This document shows, piece after piece, positions 63,655 through 64,000 of a stretch of DNA of 64,000 nucleotides. The notes under the pieces were generated by a model. It saw nothing but the letters and a program-made list of their open reading frames with translations, ran no database searches and was not told the origin of the DNA. The position numbers were made by a program, and so were the translations under genes. Position 1 is the stretch's first letter. Each line of letters opens with the position of its first letter. The stretch lies in NCBI GenBank assembly GCA_014163555.1, contig JACJGO010000029.1, positions 1 through 64,000 of the forward strand, read 5' to 3'. This DNA comes from Flavisolibacter longurius. Lineage in GTDB: Bacteria > Bacteroidota > Bacteroidia > Chitinophagales > Chitinophagaceae.

Positions 63655-64000
63655 CAATTTTGAATTAATGATGGGCAATAGAGTTTGACCTGCAGTTCCG
63701 TCAAGTTTTCTGCATGACGAACCAACAAAGAAAGCCGCTTTGGAGACAACGCCGTGAGGTTGGTCCCGGTTTTTCTAGCAGTGTTCCATTCTGCGTTTTC
63801 TAGGTCTCTTTTGGCAATGGCGGCATAGCCAACCCGAGCTTCTAGGTGCTGAATGATTTCTCTTTCATGGGCTTTGGGATTATTAATCCAATCGGGGTTA
63901 AAGCGGTGCGCATCGACAACTTCTTGTATCACTTGTCCGTCGCACATGTTGCGAAAGAAGCCTGGAATGGCATTTTTAATTTCCCAACCTAAAGAAAAGT
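63654..64000 (-). CDS. Protein upstream of the peptidase, cut by the window edge
   Basis: The frame is open from the window edge to the TGA at 63654-63656, giving at least 115 residues of C-terminus (an internal ATG at 63947 is only one option). It is helical and basic with RFNPDWINNPKAHEREIIQHLEARVGY, and carries no recognised motif. Translation is coupled to the peptidase gene through TGATG, so they are one operon and functionally linked. What the N-terminus contains cannot be seen. Confidence 0.6.
   Translation of the reverse strand, partial: FSLGWEIKNAIPGFFRNMCDGQVIQEVVDAHRFNPDWINNPKAHEREIIQHLEARVGYAAIAKRDLENAEWNTARKTGTNLTALSPKRLSLLVRHAENLTELQVKLYCPSLIQN

Noticed and set aside
1-64000. 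CRISPR array or Cas genes
   Set aside because: No regularly spaced direct repeats or Cas motifs were seen on either strand.

Overview
The window looks like Bacteroidota DNA, most likely from a Chitinophagaceae-type genome. It carries a Bacteroidetes-style conjugation module (TraE, F, G, I, J, K, M, N plus MOBP relaxase and coupling protein), lipoproteins with short lipoboxes, and weak ribosome binding sites. Most of the window is accessory DNA: mobile-element debris, orphan genes and toxin-antitoxin pairs. The only housekeeping-type gene I can see, a class II ribonucleotide reductase, is present as a 5' fragment.

Layout. (1) 0.2-15.8 kb, minus strand: a staphylococcal-nuclease-like protein, two giant proteins (1858 and 1969 aa), a lipoprotein and a multi-TM protein. 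I recognise no pathway for the giant pair. (2) 16.7-27.7 kb, plus strand: orphan genes (a cysteine-peptidase/muramidase-like protein, a SPOR protein, an M15 peptidase) separated by attC-like inverted repeats. They are mixed with a 5'-truncated group II intron, two IS5-family insertions (one splits an ORF that rejoins perfectly in frame) and an IS110 remnant. (3) 28.0-43.2 kb, minus strand: an integrative conjugative element (ICE) tra operon, including three tandem TraI-like paralogues. Upstream of it lie accessory membrane and lipoproteins and a Crp/Fnr-type regulator. (4) 43.9-48.3 kb: a RES-Xre toxin-antitoxin pair, a decayed DUF1016 gene carrying palindromes, a tRNA 3' fragment, and a DUF262/DUF1524 nuclease lacking its N-terminus. 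(5) 48.3-52.0 kb, plus strand: mobilisation protein, relaxase and coupling protein. (6) 52.3-53.1 kb: truncated nrdJ. (7) 53.5-54.9 kb: an MqsR-like toxin with an antitoxin that joins an Xre HTH to a Panacea domain. (8) 55.2-64 kb: the most interesting part, described next.

The 55-64 kb island has two convergent operons only 9 bp apart. The plus-strand operon encodes a 57-aa basic protein, an LRAT-like membrane protein whose catalytic Cys is Tyr, a ComEC-like metallo-beta-lactamase (MBL) protein, and a single polypeptide joining E2-like, E1-like and JAB/JAMM domains. The minus-strand operon encodes an unknown protein open at the window edge, an HEVTH metallopeptidase and two more MBL-fold proteins. 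It reads as a bacterial ubiquitin-like conjugation/deconjugation system, plausibly defensive, with an unusual density of hydrolases. The assignment of domains is seen in sequence; the joint function is inference.
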